64,000 nt of DNA from Planctomycetota bacterium (GCA_026692865.1 JAPLNI010000053.1:124001-188000), one strand, 5' to 3'. Positions 8,198 through 18,626 are shown, numbered from the stretch's first letter. The notes: a model not told the origin generated them from the letters alone. Numbers and translations are program-made.

Positions 8198-9514
8198 CTA
8201 TGTCAAGTCCGCAACGTTTTGACGCTCGAATTGCGTGATGCGGTACATGTCGTGAATGAGCTGGATATCACACGGACGCTGAGCGACATTTCGTCGAGAA
8301 AACATACGTTGTTGAGTTGCGACCATGACTTCTGCGGGTAATGGTGCGACTTGGCCAAAAAGCCGCGCGTAGTTCACAAAACTGGGCACATTTCCTGTCA
8401 CAAAGCCGTACATCATGCTGCAGACACCGATGACTTTTCCGGTGAAAATACCTGTGTTGATTGCGGTCTTGGAGTAGTCCCCCATGACGCAGCCGAGGAA
8501 TTGCATACTGGTCGTCGACTTGCCGTGAGGGTACTCCATATTGACCGTACCGTACGTGTTTTTCAAGTCGCTATTACAAGTGCCTGCACCCAAGTTGATC
8601 CAACTGCCCAGATAACTGTGACCTAGGAATCCATGGTGCTGTTTGTTGGTGTAGGGCTCGACAACTGATGCTTCAACCTCGCCGCCAATCTTGGTGGTGT
8701 GACCGAGAGAAACATTATCTTTGATTGCGCTATGTTCCAATATCTTGCATTTGGGACCCACATAGAGTGGTCCACGCAAGAGCGAGTACGGACCGACTTT
8801 CGCGTCTTGATCGATAACGATTGGGCCCGGTCCCGTTTCGAATAGAACGTAGTGCCCCAAAGAGGTTCCCTCGGCAACAAAGACACCGTCTTGAAGCTGT
8901 TTATAGGTTCCGCTTGCGATTCGGTGCTCAAGATTCGAAGAAAGGCATTTCATGTTGGTAGAAATGACTTCGTGGGGAGCTTCGAAGGTCTGGAGAACGA
9001 TGTCTTTCGAAACGGTCGTGTTTTCTGAAGTGGTTTGCGTGGCGAGCCAATCGAGTACACCTACTCGACCCATTGCGAGCAGGGAAGCAAGTGTTTGCGA
9101 CGGATTCAATATAGCCGCGATCCACTCCCTATCCATGACGACAATGGTTTTTTCGGTGGGAAGTTTTAGCAACTGTTTAAGTGCGCTCAGATTGGCTTGG
9201 GTCGGAGCAAGTCTTGCGTTCAGCAAGCACTTGGGTGTCTCGGATTGACGGCTACCTGCATCGCGTAACAGTTTCAGCCAAGGGAAGTCTATCACCTGGA
9301 GCATTTGCAAGTGATCGCGTCCGATGTGAAATGCATCCAGCTTTAATGACTCGATCAAATCAATCAAACGCAAGCTGCCGCAGGTAATGGTCGCAGCGAG
9401 CCTGGCTAATGTGATCGGAGCCAGCGATTCGGTCTGAAGGTCTTCAAAGAGGACTACCGTAGAAACAGACGATGAGCGGTTGATATTGCTATCAACACCA
9501 TTGACGATTGTCAT
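8198..9514 (-). CDS. GlmU-like bifunctional UDP-GlcNAc pyrophosphorylase / GlcN-1-P acetyltransferase (alternative family)
   Basis: 438 residues. The N-terminal ~190 residues begin with a VVLFEDLQTESLAPIT segment typical of the alternative GlmU family (TIGR03991-like). The C-terminal half is a left-handed parallel beta-helix of hexapeptide repeats (about 215-390: GPIVIDQDAKVGPYSLLRGP, IKDNVSLGHTTKIGGEV). The NLGAGTCNSDLKN loop resembles the acetyltransferase active-site region of GlmU. Family role: making UDP-N-acetylglucosamine from glucosamine-1-phosphate, for lipopolysaccharide and wall precursors. This divergent form is known from Bacteroidetes and planctomycetes in place of canonical GlmU. 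Substrate is inferred from the family, not proven. Transcribed alone, convergent with the HEAT-repeat gene. Confidence 0.8.
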   Translation of the reverse strand: MTIVNGVDSNINRSSSVSTVVLFEDLQTESLAPITLARLAATITCGSLRLIDLIESLKLDAFHIGRDHLQMLQVIDFPWLKLLRDAGSRQSETPKCLLNARLAPTQANLSALKQLLKLPTEKTIVVMDREWIAAILNPSQTLASLLAMGRVGVLDWLATQTTSENTTVSKDIVLQTFEAPHEVISTNMKCLSSNLEHRIASGTYKQLQDGVFVAEGTSLGHYVLFETGPGPIVIDQDAKVGPYSLLRGPLYVGPKCKILEHSAIKDNVSLGHTTKIGGEVEASVVEPYTNKQHHGFLGHSYLGSWINLGAGTCNSDLKNTYGTVNMEYPHGKSTTSMQFLGCVMGDYSKTAINTGIFTGKVIGVCSMMYGFVTGNVPSFVNYARLFGQVAPLPAEVMVATQQRMFSRRNVAQRPCDIQLIHDMYRITQFERQNVADLT

Positions 9515-9622
9515 TTAGGGAGCAGCTTTCTCGGCAGGCATTGTTTAGCTGGGCTTTAGTGAGCCGGGCGGAACTCAGCTAGAAATTATTGAGAACTGTG
9601 ATTTCTATTAGAAAAGCGATTT

Positions 9623-10000
9623 CTAGCTGGGCATTGGTTCGATGCTAGCCCACATGCTTCCGCCGCCTTTGCCTCGGCTTGCTAATGGGTCGCCACCGAA
9701 TGCATGGATTTGGTCCCGCTTCAGTTCGGCAAGTTCCTTCGTCGTTGTCATGCAGATCGCCCGGCCAGAAGTGTTGACCTCATGAGCGATCAGCTTACCG
9801 TCATGCTCGGACTTGCGAAACAATTGCTGCATCATTTTTATGACGTAAGCAAAAGTATGGTCCTGGTCATCCCACAAAATCACATTGTAGCGGGGCTGCT
9901 TTTTCGTTGCTGGTCCTGACGCGTTGGCGGCAACTTCCTTTTTTGGAGGTGCAATGGTGACCGTTGGTGCGTCGATAGTGGCTGTTGATGAATCCGACAT
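9623..10000 (-). CDS. clpS: ATP-dependent Clp protease adaptor ClpS
   Basis: 125 residues. A ~35-residue Ala/Thr/Pro-rich disordered N-terminal extension, which in ClpS inserts into ClpA/ClpC, precedes the ClpS core from about residue 37. The core contains YNVILWDDQDHTFAYVI, the substrate-binding-site segment, then VNTSGRAICMTTTKELAELK. ClpS delivers N-degron substrates to the Clp unfoldase. In the Asp-Asp motif DDQDHTFAYV, where a classical ClpS has DDxxxPMEFVV, the Met-containing part is replaced by TFAYV. That is a feature of the ClpS2-like or planctomycete variants and might alter N-degron specificity. AGGA lies 10 nt upstream of the ATG. Confidence 0.88.
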   Translation of the reverse strand: MSDSSTATIDAPTVTIAPPKKEVAANASGPATKKQPRYNVILWDDQDHTFAYVIKMMQQLFRKSEHDGKLIAHEVNTSGRAICMTTTKELAELKRDQIHAFGGDPLASRGKGGGSMWASIEPMPS

Positions 10001-10146
10001 CGTGTTATCTTCCTAATTCTGAACTTATCGATCGCGACAACTATGACTAGCAGGTACTAATCTAACGATCGAATCACAAAGATGCATTGTAATGGGTAAG
10101 CCCCCTAGCTTGTAAAGCAGAATTCTCAAAATCGTTAGGACTGGAC

Positions 10147-11517
10147 ATGGCAGATTTTTCGTCACTCGACCGCTATCTTGAGCAAAATCGGCAAGGTCAC
10201 CTGAATGAACTGTTAGAATTGCTACGTATTGAGAGCGTCTCGGCCGATCCGACGAAAGCGTCTGCGATGTCCCAAGCGGCAATTTGGGTGAAAAACCGTT
10301 TTGTTCAAATGGGTTTGGAGTGCGAGCTGATCGAAGGTAATGGTCCTTCGATGGTGTATGCCGAGTCGCCAAAAGTCCCTGGAGCTCCCACGGTTCTTGT
10401 CTACGGTCACTACGACGTTCAACCCTGCGATCCTCTAGATCTTTGGAAGACGCCTCCATTTGAGCCAACCATTCGCGACGGCAATATTTATGCTCGCGGA
10501 GCAACCGATGACAAAGGACAGATGTTGACGCATGTCCAGAGTCTTGCCGCGTGGATGGCAACTAGCCAAAAGCTGCCGCTGCAAGTGAAGTTTCTTATCG
10601 AAGGGGAGGAAGAGAAGGGTAGTGAAGTCCTTGGTCATGCACTCCCTGGATTAAAGGAGAAGCTTGCCTGTGATGTGATTGTCATCAGCGATTCGTCGCA
10701 GTACGGTCCGGGGCAGCCTGCGATCACCTATGGCTTAAGAGGCATCGCTTACTTCGAGCTACGCGTCTATGGTCCCAAAGCCGACCTGCATTCTGGAAGT
10801 TTTGGAGGAGCGGTTACCAATCCTGCTCTGGCACTAGCGAGGCTGCTCACCGAAATGAAAAATGCAGATGGTAAAATTCAATTAGAGGGCTTCTACGATT
10901 CGGTGAAGCCGCTTCAAGAGTCGGAACGTGAGATGTGGAAATGCCTCGATTTTTCTGACGAAGCTTTTGCCAAGCAACTAGGCGTTACTGAGCTCACCGG
11001 CGAGCAGGGATTTACAACGCTTGAGCGGCGTTGGGCAAGACCCACTTTTGATGTCCATGGGCTCATGGGTGGTTATCAAGGAGAAGGAGGCAAGACAATT
11101 ATTCCTTCTTGGGCAGGTGCAAAGATCAGCTTCCGATTGGTGCCGGACCAAGATCCTGCAACCGTGGCCAAGCAACTGCAAGACTTTGTTTCCAAGCACA
11201 CTCCTCGCGGCGTGACGGTCGAAGTCATCGATCTTCATGGCGGATGTGGTGTGGTTGTCGATCCTAATTCGCGATTCATGGGCGGGGCGAGGAAAGCCGT
11301 TGAAGAAGGATTCGGCAAGGCTCCTGTCCTGATCCGCGAAGGAGGCTCCATCCCGATTGTAGCCGAAATGGTGGCTTTACTGGGCTGTGATGTGCTACTG
11401 ATGGGTTGGGGATTGGATGACGATGGAGCACATAGCCCGAATGAAAAATTTTGTTTAGAAGACTACTACCGAGGTATTCGAGCGAGCTCGCGACTCTGGG
11501 AATACTTGGCCTCGTAG
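10147..11517 (+). CDS. M20 family dipeptidase (CNDP/DapE-like metallopeptidase)
   Basis: 456 residues, the usual size of M20 dipeptidases. Seen motifs are the first metal ligand in VYGHYDVQP (His near 86), the bridging Asp in ARGATDDKGQ, the general-base pair in EGEEEKGS, and an Asp ligand in VISDSSQYGPGQPA. The dimerisation/lid domain (KADLHSGSFGG and following) and the last His ligand in DDDGAHSPNEKF are also present. The whole two-zinc site is therefore intact. The enzyme is predicted to be cytosolic (no signal peptide) and to hydrolyse dipeptides or related amides. It precedes serS on the same strand by 73 nt. Exact substrate is not readable from sequence. Confidence 0.9.
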   Translation: MADFSSLDRYLEQNRQGHLNELLELLRIESVSADPTKASAMSQAAIWVKNRFVQMGLECELIEGNGPSMVYAESPKVPGAPTVLVYGHYDVQPCDPLDLWKTPPFEPTIRDGNIYARGATDDKGQMLTHVQSLAAWMATSQKLPLQVKFLIEGEEEKGSEVLGHALPGLKEKLACDVIVISDSSQYGPGQPAITYGLRGIAYFELRVYGPKADLHSGSFGGAVTNPALALARLLTEMKNADGKIQLEGFYDSVKPLQESEREMWKCLDFSDEAFAKQLGVTELTGEQGFTTLERRWARPTFDVHGLMGGYQGEGGKTIIPSWAGAKISFRLVPDQDPATVAKQLQDFVSKHTPRGVTVEVIDLHGGCGVVVDPNSRFMGGARKAVEEGFGKAPVLIREGGSIPIVAEMVALLGCDVLLMGWGLDDDGAHSPNEKFCLEDYYRGIRASSRLWEYLAS

Positions 11518-11590
11518 GACATCGGTAAAATAATTACTTCCGCACTCACATACTTTCTCAAACTTCAACCCTCAATAATACATTTCTATA

Positions 11591-12868
11591 ATGCTCGATC
11601 GAAAATACATCCTTGAAAACGCTGAAACAGTCCGACGCAATTGCGAACTACGTGGTGCTTTTGTCGACATCGATAAATTGGTCGCTCTGGAAACGCAGCG
11701 CAAAGCGAAACTTCAAGACGTTCAAGAGTCAAATCGGCTTGCCAACGAAACCAGTGCTAAGATTGGCAAGGCCGCAACACCTGAAGATCGTGAAAAGCTA
11801 AAGGAGCAAGGACGACTGCTTCGCGAGCAAAAGGATACGGCTCAGCATGAGCACGATCGATTAGACGCGGAGATCCACGAGCTAGAAGTTCGAATTCCAA
11901 ACTTGACTCATCCCGACGCTCCTATTGGCGGCGACGATACTGCTAATCTGGAAGTGTCTCGTGGTAAGACGGCGATTCCACAGTTCAATTTCCCAATTAA
12001 AGATCACTTGGAACTTGGAAAGCTCCACGATTTGGTTGATTTCGAAGCGGGTGCCAGAGTTTGCGGAGCGGGATTTTATTACCTCAAGAACGAGGCTGTG
12101 CTTTTGGAATTAGCCCTTCAACAGTTCGCAGTCAAAATGCTGATGGAGCGAGGCTTCACCCCCGTTACAACTCCCGACGTTGCGACGACTGCTATCTTGC
12201 AAGGCATTGGATTCATTCCACGCGGTCCTGAGACTCAGATTTACAGTATCGAAAATACTGAATTGAATTTGGTAGCAACAGCAGAGATTACACTAGGCGG
12301 TATGTACGCCGATCAAGTCCTGGAAGCAGACCAACTTCCATTGAAGCTCGTCGGAATCAGCCATTGCTTCCGAACAGAAGCGGGTGCTGCAGGTCGTGCA
12401 TCGAAGGGCTTATACCGAGTCCACCAATTTACCAAGATCGAGATGTTCGCCTTCTCGCTACCTGATCAAAGCAGTGAGATTCATGAGGAGCTTCGGCAAA
12501 TCGAATGTGACATCTTTGACGCGTTGGAAGTTCCTTATCGTGTTGTCGATACTGCAACGGGCGATCTTGGCGGACCTGCCTATCGCAAGTACGACCTCGA
12601 GGCTTGGATGCCCGGGCGAGGGCAGGGGGGCGAATGGGGAGAAGTCACAAGCACCTCGAACTGCACTGACTACCAATCGCGACGATTGAACATTCGCTAC
12701 CGCGTCAAAAACGAAAAAGGGACTCACCTTGCACATACGCTCAACGGAACCGCAATCGCTATCAGCCGAGCTATCATCGCGATTTTGGAAAACCATCAAC
12801 AAGCGGATGGAACGATCCGTGTTCCCAAAGCTCTTGTTCCGTGGGTTGGGAAAGAAGTGATCGGTTAA
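11591..12868 (+). CDS. serS: Seryl-tRNA synthetase
   Basis: 425 residues, normal length. The N-terminal MLDRKYILENAETVRRNC start and the charged antiparallel coiled-coil arm (about 28-105) bind the long variable arm of tRNA-Ser. The class II catalytic domain has motif 2 around GLYRVHQFTKIEMF and motif 3 as LNGTAIAISRAIIAILE, followed by the typical C-terminal end IRVPKALVPWVG. It charges tRNA-Ser (and tRNA-Sec) with serine using ATP. The gene is complete and without oddities. Confidence 0.97.
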   Translation: MLDRKYILENAETVRRNCELRGAFVDIDKLVALETQRKAKLQDVQESNRLANETSAKIGKAATPEDREKLKEQGRLLREQKDTAQHEHDRLDAEIHELEVRIPNLTHPDAPIGGDDTANLEVSRGKTAIPQFNFPIKDHLELGKLHDLVDFEAGARVCGAGFYYLKNEAVLLELALQQFAVKMLMERGFTPVTTPDVATTAILQGIGFIPRGPETQIYSIENTELNLVATAEITLGGMYADQVLEADQLPLKLVGISHCFRTEAGAAGRASKGLYRVHQFTKIEMFAFSLPDQSSEIHEELRQIECDIFDALEVPYRVVDTATGDLGGPAYRKYDLEAWMPGRGQGGEWGEVTSTSNCTDYQSRRLNIRYRVKNEKGTHLAHTLNGTAIAISRAIIAILENHQQADGTIRVPKALVPWVGKEVIG

Positions 12869-12882
12869 GAATCACAGGAGTT

Positions 12883-15800
12883 CTATTCAGTGAGGGGCTC
12901 TACGGTAATGGCCATGACGATCGGCGATGAAGCGTCGGGGCCCTTGACGAGTTCGATTTCTTTCAACGGGGCTTTGCGCTTCGGATCAATTTTTAAGTAT
13001 CGAATTTGCTGACCCCGAAGACTTGCCACAAATTTTGAGCCTGGAACATCGACTTGCCGAATGTAGTCCGCGAAGTGAACTCCGTTCAACAAAGGATGAT
13101 CCTCGACTTCACCGTCAGCATAACGCAATCGAACGGTCATCGAGACTGTTTCGGCTTTGCTGGCGGGGTATCCCCAGCCGCTTACGCCACTGAGAAAATG
13201 AATGGCGGCGGCGGCTGAGTTGCAGGGAATAACAACCGACTTTGGCATTTTTGGCGGAAGCGTACCGTTGGGACCGTTCAACAGAATGATGTTCGCGACA
13301 CGTTGGTCTTGAGGGTCGACCAGTACAAACGGAACACTGTCAAACGCCTTTGGCTTCCAATCGGGGAAGATCATCCGGTCGGGACCGTTATCGCGATCAT
13401 GGAACAAACCTTTGGTGCTTATTGCGGTCGCAACTTTTGCAATCGATAGCGGAACGTATTTACCTTTAGTGGTTAAGAATTCGAGTAGATCTTTCATGCC
13501 TGCTTGCTCGATCTGACTCTCGAAGCCTTCGGGCATGAGCGACTTGCGCGAAGCTTGAAAACTCTCGATATCTTCTCGCTGGATGACTTGTCGTTGGCCT
13601 TTCGAGTCGATCAGTTCTATCGACGTTCGTGATTCGCCCGCCATCATCCCGGTCATCACGATGCCATCGACAGTCAACAGCGAATAAACTCTAAAATTCC
13701 CTTCAACGCTACGGTTTGGATCTAAGATGTGCGTTAGCAATTCGTGCTTCGGATGCACTGCCATGCCAGTTAAATCAGGTCCAATATTCTGCCCTTCCCC
13801 CGAATGTTGATGGCAGACTGAGCAATGCTTGGTAAAGAGGAGCTTGCCGCGTGCGGTATCGCCTTTCTCCTCACAGATTGTATTCCAGTCATCCACGAGC
13901 TTTGCTCGATCGGAGTTGAGCACGCTTCCACCAGCCTTCATGACCGACTGCGCCAGTTGCTGGATCTTACGATCGGGGTGATCTCTCAATGCTTGCTGTT
14001 GATCTAGTTGTAAATCATTGAAGGCAAGCTTGCCTTCGTTCATCGCAGTCAGCATGGCCGTCGTCGTTTCAGGTCGAGCCATAAGCACTCGCAGGGCCGC
14101 GTCTTTCGCTTCAGGTGTCAAAGATGGCAACCGAGAAAGGATTGCGTCGGCAAGCTTATCAGTTCTACTTCCCTTTAACGCGCTTAGAAAACCAACGGAG
14201 GTATCTGGAGGCATTTGGGGCGTGACAGCGGATAGCAGCTTGTCGACGATACTATTTTCAGAAGGCCTCATCATGATCATGAGATTCGCAGCTTCGATTC
14301 GGGGCTTCGATTCCAATTTGTCGTTCATCGCAATCGATAGCAGCTCTTTGTCAATCTTCTCGACTTCCCCCTGCAAAGCCGTAGCTCCCCAGTTGCCGGC
14401 AAGCCGTACCAACAAACCTTTCCCACTGACGGGTAATTTTTCGAGAACTCCAATAAGCGAATTCGCCGTCGACTCGTCAACTCGAATCGAGTGATCCTTC
14501 GGCCAGCCTCGCTCCAGCCCCTGCAGAACGACAATCGATTTTTCGCTTGTTGCATCCTTGAGTGCTCCCAACAACGATCGCAACTGTTCTTGGTTTGGCT
14601 TGGATCGGGCAAGGTGGGATGCAATAATCTCAATGCGTGCAGCAAAAACTGGAGTCCAAGGTTTGTTGTCCGTGAGCAGCATCCCCAAAACAGGTTCGGC
14701 GCGCAGTGACGCAGCTGCGGTCCATCCGTCCAGTAACCACGGATCAGCGATCGTAACGTCGTCTATTTCACTCAATTGTTTTGCGATTAGGTCGGAGGAA
14801 AAGTTGTTGATATCCGCGAGCTGTAGCAAGGCCGCCAATCGCACTTGTAAGTCAACGTCTTGCAAAAGCCCAGCTTGAATCAAAAGTTCGACCGCACTTT
14901 CAGTCGGCGGTAGCACTTTAATCGCCGCGCGTCGGACCCCAGCGACTTTGCTGGTCAACGCCTTCGAAACAGCCATCCAGACAGCAGGGTTCGATTCTTG
15001 GACGAGGCCCAAGCCGCTCAATGTCCATAGTGCATGCATGCCACCGACGCTCAATCCGATCGCATCCACTTCGTTTTTCGAGGCCAGCATTGCAAGGCTA
15101 TCGATCGTTTTTTGATCTAACTCAGAGCGTTCGATCAGCATTCGCTGCGCGATAAGGCGCCACCGCATCGTGGGATGAGAAAGGACTTGCACCAAATCTG
15201 CGTTCGTTGCTCTGGATAGCCCGCGTGCAGCGATCAACTCGGCTTTTTTCGCCGACTCGTTCAGCGGCTCTCGCTCTCCTTCGTAGATCAAACGATAGAC
15301 GCGCCCGTGCTTCTTATCGCGGAGGTCTGATTCGTAGGCGTTTCCTTGCCCAGTCGTGAAACCTTTAGGAGTTGGATTGTGTTGGACAACGTAGTTGTAC
15401 CAGTCGAGAATCCACATGTTTCCATCGGGCCCCACTTCAGCCATGATCGGCGCAGCCCATTCATCGTCGCTCGCAATGAGGTTGAACGGACTGTAACTCT
15501 TGTAATCGGCGCCGTTTCGATCAAGCACAAATGCACCAACCAGTTTGCCGGTCGGCTCGCACACAAAGGCCAATCGATTCCACCATGACTTGGGGTAAGT
15601 TCGAGCGGTATACAAGGCATGCCCTGCGCCGGCGGTATACCCGCCATGCCAATCGACCTGACGAACCTTATCGGAAACGGCTGCAAATTTGAATGTGTCC
15701 GAGATCATTTTAAGAGTCGAGGGTGCCCAGCCTTTCACTCGCTCGTAGTATCGATTCGGTATAGGCATAAAATTGCTTGGATTGCCATTGGCTGTCGAGC

Positions 15801-17451
15801 CGAAAACAAGTCCCTCCTCACTCATTCCAAGTCCCCAGGTATTGTTGTTGGTTGATCGAACGAATTCGAGTTCTCGGACACGAATCGTATGCGAGTTGAA
15901 GGTTGCTTTGTCAGCGGTACTTCCTGCTATCGGTACGACTGGCGCAGTTTCGTCGGCTGCTCCCGCTTCGACGCGAAATCGCCAAAAACCCATTTTGAAA
16001 CCTTGTTTTGTCTGGCCGTTGATCACTGGATGCGAATCGTTGTAACCTTGCATTGCCCAAAACCAGTTGTCGGCGTTGTATTGGAAATTACTTACGCCAC
16101 CATGCGTATCCTTCAATGCCCAGCCAGTGATAAGCTCCTGTCGAAAGTCGGCTTTGTCGTCCCCGTCGATATCCTTGAGATAGACAGTCTTCGGACCGTC
16201 TTGTACGACGACTCCACCTCGATAAAACTCGATGGCCGTCGGAATGCTTAGCTTGTCAGCGAAGAGCGTAAACTTATCAGCCCTACCATCGCCGTCAGAG
16301 TCCTCGCAAATGCGAATATGATCGCGACCTGCTCCTTCCGGTTGCAATTCGTTCGGATAGTCGACCGTCTCGCAAACCCACAACCTCCCACGTTCGTCCC
16401 AGTTCATTGCAATCGGTTTTCCTGCGAGCTGAGGTTCGCTTGCCCAAAGCGACGGCTTGAACTGTTCGGGAGTTACGTAATGCTTGATCGATTCATCGGC
16501 TGGCAACGGATTTTGCATTGTTGTAAGAGGCGCACCTTGACCTCGTTCAGCCCCAGGTCGATAATTCGGGATCTTGGCTCCCACTTCGGTATAAGTAAAT
16601 GGAGCAACATCCTTTCGCATCTCGGTCATCTTAGGGACAGGGAAATCTGCCAGCAGTTCAGTTGACTCAGCGACGAAGTCGCCCGCCAACGATGGATCGC
16701 TACCGACTGCCCATCGTATTCCTCGCTCAAGTAGGTTTTGAAATCCAGGTTGATTCCATGTCCGTTCGTCATGTCCCCAAGCGGTGTAGAAAACTCGACC
16801 TTTCCCTTGATTGCGGACCCAAGTCCAAGGCTCTTCGGTGACGCCGTTTGGATGCGGGCCAGCTACACGAGTCTCCAATACGGATCGATTTTCTGAGTTG
16901 TGTCGATGATGAGTATATGTTTCGTCCCAGCTTTCAAAGCCACCGAAGCCTTTCATGATGGGATGCTCGGGTGTGACGATTTTAGTCTTGAATACTTCTG
17001 CTCCATGCTGTTTGAATTGAGCACCCACCAGCTGTACGTATCGATCCGAGTTCCGAAAACAAAACGAAGCACAGTGAAGCGGGACGAACCCATGCCCACT
17101 TTCCACATAAGCGAAGAATCCCTTTTCCTGCTCAGGCGTAATCGAATTGATGTTCGCAAACACTAATAAGCAATCGTAACTACTCAGTTTGTTATCAGAA
17201 TTTACAAGTACATCGACGTCCTCGGTGTAATCGATCTCGATTCCCACTTTAGCCATTGCGGGCACAATCCGGCCTGCAAAGTCAGCTGGACGATGGTGCC
17301 CTTGGTCGCCTAGGAGCAACGCGCGAATGGGTTTCGTCGCATGGGAGCCTGTATTGGCCGAGTTCGACTCTGAAAACGCGATACCAAACATGTTCGAACA
17401 CGCGATTGTCGCAAGAAGAATTCGAATGCAAATCAAGTTGGCAAGCTTCAT
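12883..17451 (-). CDS. Giant secreted PVC-type haem-binding protein: ThuA-like head, dehydrogenase-like propeller, HEAT repeats, cytochrome c domain
   Basis: 1522 residues. A signal peptide (1-~30) leads into a ThuA/trehalose-utilisation-like domain (about 45-270: ALLLGDQGHHRPADF, FVPLHCASFCF, VFYTAWGHDERTW). The PVC-type 'membrane-bound dehydrogenase' beta-propeller follows (about 315-770: MNWDERGRLWVCETVDYPNE, EDSDGDGRADKFTLFADKL). Then come HEAT-like repeats (about 780-1170) and a class I cytochrome c with CSVCH (about 1209-1213). A beta-rich C-terminal domain (about 1360-1522) ends the protein. It should be periplasmic and bind one c-haem. Sugar or sugar-derivative oxidation is the usual guess for this family; no substrate is proven. 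A Gfo/Idh/MocA oxidoreductase lies just upstream on the same strand, and both fit a carbohydrate-degradation locus. Confidence 0.85.
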   Translation of the reverse strand: MKLANLICIRILLATIACSNMFGIAFSESNSANTGSHATKPIRALLLGDQGHHRPADFAGRIVPAMAKVGIEIDYTEDVDVLVNSDNKLSSYDCLLVFANINSITPEQEKGFFAYVESGHGFVPLHCASFCFRNSDRYVQLVGAQFKQHGAEVFKTKIVTPEHPIMKGFGGFESWDETYTHHRHNSENRSVLETRVAGPHPNGVTEEPWTWVRNQGKGRVFYTAWGHDERTWNQPGFQNLLERGIRWAVGSDPSLAGDFVAESTELLADFPVPKMTEMRKDVAPFTYTEVGAKIPNYRPGAERGQGAPLTTMQNPLPADESIKHYVTPEQFKPSLWASEPQLAGKPIAMNWDERGRLWVCETVDYPNELQPEGAGRDHIRICEDSDGDGRADKFTLFADKLSIPTAIEFYRGGVVVQDGPKTVYLKDIDGDDKADFRQELITGWALKDTHGGVSNFQYNADNWFWAMQGYNDSHPVINGQTKQGFKMGFWRFRVEAGAADETAPVVPIAGSTADKATFNSHTIRVRELEFVRSTNNNTWGLGMSEEGLVFGSTANGNPSNFMPIPNRYYERVKGWAPSTLKMISDTFKFAAVSDKVRQVDWHGGYTAGAGHALYTARTYPKSWWNRLAFVCEPTGKLVGAFVLDRNGADYKSYSPFNLIASDDEWAAPIMAEVGPDGNMWILDWYNYVVQHNPTPKGFTTGQGNAYESDLRDKKHGRVYRLIYEGEREPLNESAKKAELIAARGLSRATNADLVQVLSHPTMRWRLIAQRMLIERSELDQKTIDSLAMLASKNEVDAIGLSVGGMHALWTLSGLGLVQESNPAVWMAVSKALTSKVAGVRRAAIKVLPPTESAVELLIQAGLLQDVDLQVRLAALLQLADINNFSSDLIAKQLSEIDDVTIADPWLLDGWTAAASLRAEPVLGMLLTDNKPWTPVFAARIEIIASHLARSKPNQEQLRSLLGALKDATSEKSIVVLQGLERGWPKDHSIRVDESTANSLIGVLEKLPVSGKGLLVRLAGNWGATALQGEVEKIDKELLSIAMNDKLESKPRIEAANLMIMMRPSENSIVDKLLSAVTPQMPPDTSVGFLSALKGSRTDKLADAILSRLPSLTPEAKDAALRVLMARPETTTAMLTAMNEGKLAFNDLQLDQQQALRDHPDRKIQQLAQSVMKAGGSVLNSDRAKLVDDWNTICEEKGDTARGKLLFTKHCSVCHQHSGEGQNIGPDLTGMAVHPKHELLTHILDPNRSVEGNFRVYSLLTVDGIVMTGMMAGESRTSIELIDSKGQRQVIQREDIESFQASRKSLMPEGFESQIEQAGMKDLLEFLTTKGKYVPLSIAKVATAISTKGLFHDRDNGPDRMIFPDWKPKAFDSVPFVLVDPQDQRVANIILLNGPNGTLPPKMPKSVVIPCNSAAAAIHFLSGVSGWGYPASKAETVSMTVRLRYADGEVEDHPLLNGVHFADYIRQVDVPGSKFVASLRGQQIRYLKIDPKRKAPLKEIELVKGPDASSPIVMAITVEPLTE

Positions 17452-17510
17452 AATTGAGTGATTCCTAAAAACGAATCCAGGAGAGTCTGAGCGATCGAAT
17501 GGTTGAGGAG

Positions 17511-18626
17511 TTACAGCAGTGTGAATTTTGGTAGTTGAACGATCTTACCACCGGCAATCGTACTTTCGTGAGCACACAATCCAACACAAGTCCAGTTTGC
17601 GCTCGTCACTGCGTTAGGCCACGGCTCGTGATCATCGATCAGAGCTCTGACCATCTCGTTGACCAAGTGCGGATGTGACCCTCCGTGACCGCCACCTTGG
17701 ATAAACGAAAGGTGCTCGGCGTCTTGAATCGATTGAGTGAACATGCGGATTGGTTCTGGAAGCAAATGGGCATAGTCGGGAACGGTGACATCTTCAGCAA
17801 TCTCGTGTTCCGGCTTCTTTGCGGTGTGCATCACGTGGGGCTTTCCTTCGACGAGGGACCACTCAAAACTCTTCTTCGTCCCATACACATCAAAGCTCTC
17901 GCGATATTGCCTAGCAGTATCAAAAAGGAATCGCCAAATGTGAGCTGCGATGTCGCTATCTTGAAGTTTGATGTGACAAGATTCAACCGCGTATTTGTTT
18001 CCTGATTTCACGGCAAGCTCATTACGAATAGCACCGGAACCAAAACACGATACGTATTCCGCTCGTTTGTTCACTAGTCCGAGAACCGGCGAGACTACGT
18101 GAGTCGCATAGTGCATTGGAATCATCCGTTCCCAATACTCTGGCCATCCTTCCATGTCTTGGGGATGACTGGCTGCCATGTATTGAATCTCCCCGAGGTC
18201 ACCACGGCTGTAGAGCTCCTTTAAGAACAGGAATTCGCGACTGTAGACAACCGTTTCGGCCATCATGTACTTTTTTCCAGTGTCCGCGACGGCTTGGCAA
18301 ATCTGATCGCACTCGTCAATTGTTGTCGCCATGGGGACTGTACACATCACATGCTTACCAGCCTTGAGAGCGCGAAGGCTCATCCAACCGTGATCGGGAA
18401 TCGGCGAGTTGATGTGGACAAAATCGACTTCAGGGTCTGACAGTACGTCATCGAACTCGCGATATCTTTTCGCGATTTGAAATCGATCCGCGACTTCATT
18501 CATTTGCTGTTCATTACGACGGCAAACGGCGATCACATTCGCTTCGGGGTGCCTTTGATAGATAGGAATAAACTCAGAACCGAAGCCCAGGCCGACCATT
18601 GCGACATTTAAAGGTTTTTTGCTCAT
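17511..18626 (-). CDS. Gfo/Idh/MocA family NAD(P)-dependent oxidoreductase
   Basis: 371 residues from ATG 18626. An in-frame start 33 nt upstream (18659) is also possible, but position 18626 puts the Rossmann strand at the usual distance: VAMVGLGFGSEF begins near residue 7. After the nucleotide-binding fold (VNFVHINSPIPDHG-like segment DFVHINSPIPDHG, GKHVMCTVPMATT) comes the Gfo/Idh catalytic domain. The EKP motif of many members is replaced by TVPMA, i.e. the usual catalytic Lys is absent, as in some subfamilies. Enzymes of this class oxidise or isomerise sugars and inositols. The gene is divergent from the XylR-type regulator and followed by a giant ThuA/haem-c protein, which suggests a shared sugar pathway. 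Confidence 0.85.
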   Translation of the reverse strand: MSKKPLNVAMVGLGFGSEFIPIYQRHPEANVIAVCRRNEQQMNEVADRFQIAKRYREFDDVLSDPEVDFVHINSPIPDHGWMSLRALKAGKHVMCTVPMATTIDECDQICQAVADTGKKYMMAETVVYSREFLFLKELYSRGDLGEIQYMAASHPQDMEGWPEYWERMIPMHYATHVVSPVLGLVNKRAEYVSCFGSGAIRNELAVKSGNKYAVESCHIKLQDSDIAAHIWRFLFDTARQYRESFDVYGTKKSFEWSLVEGKPHVMHTAKKPEHEIAEDVTVPDYAHLLPEPIRMFTQSIQDAEHLSFIQGGGHGGSHPHLVNEMVRALIDDHEPWPNAVTSANWTCVGLCAHESTIAGGKIVQLPKFTLL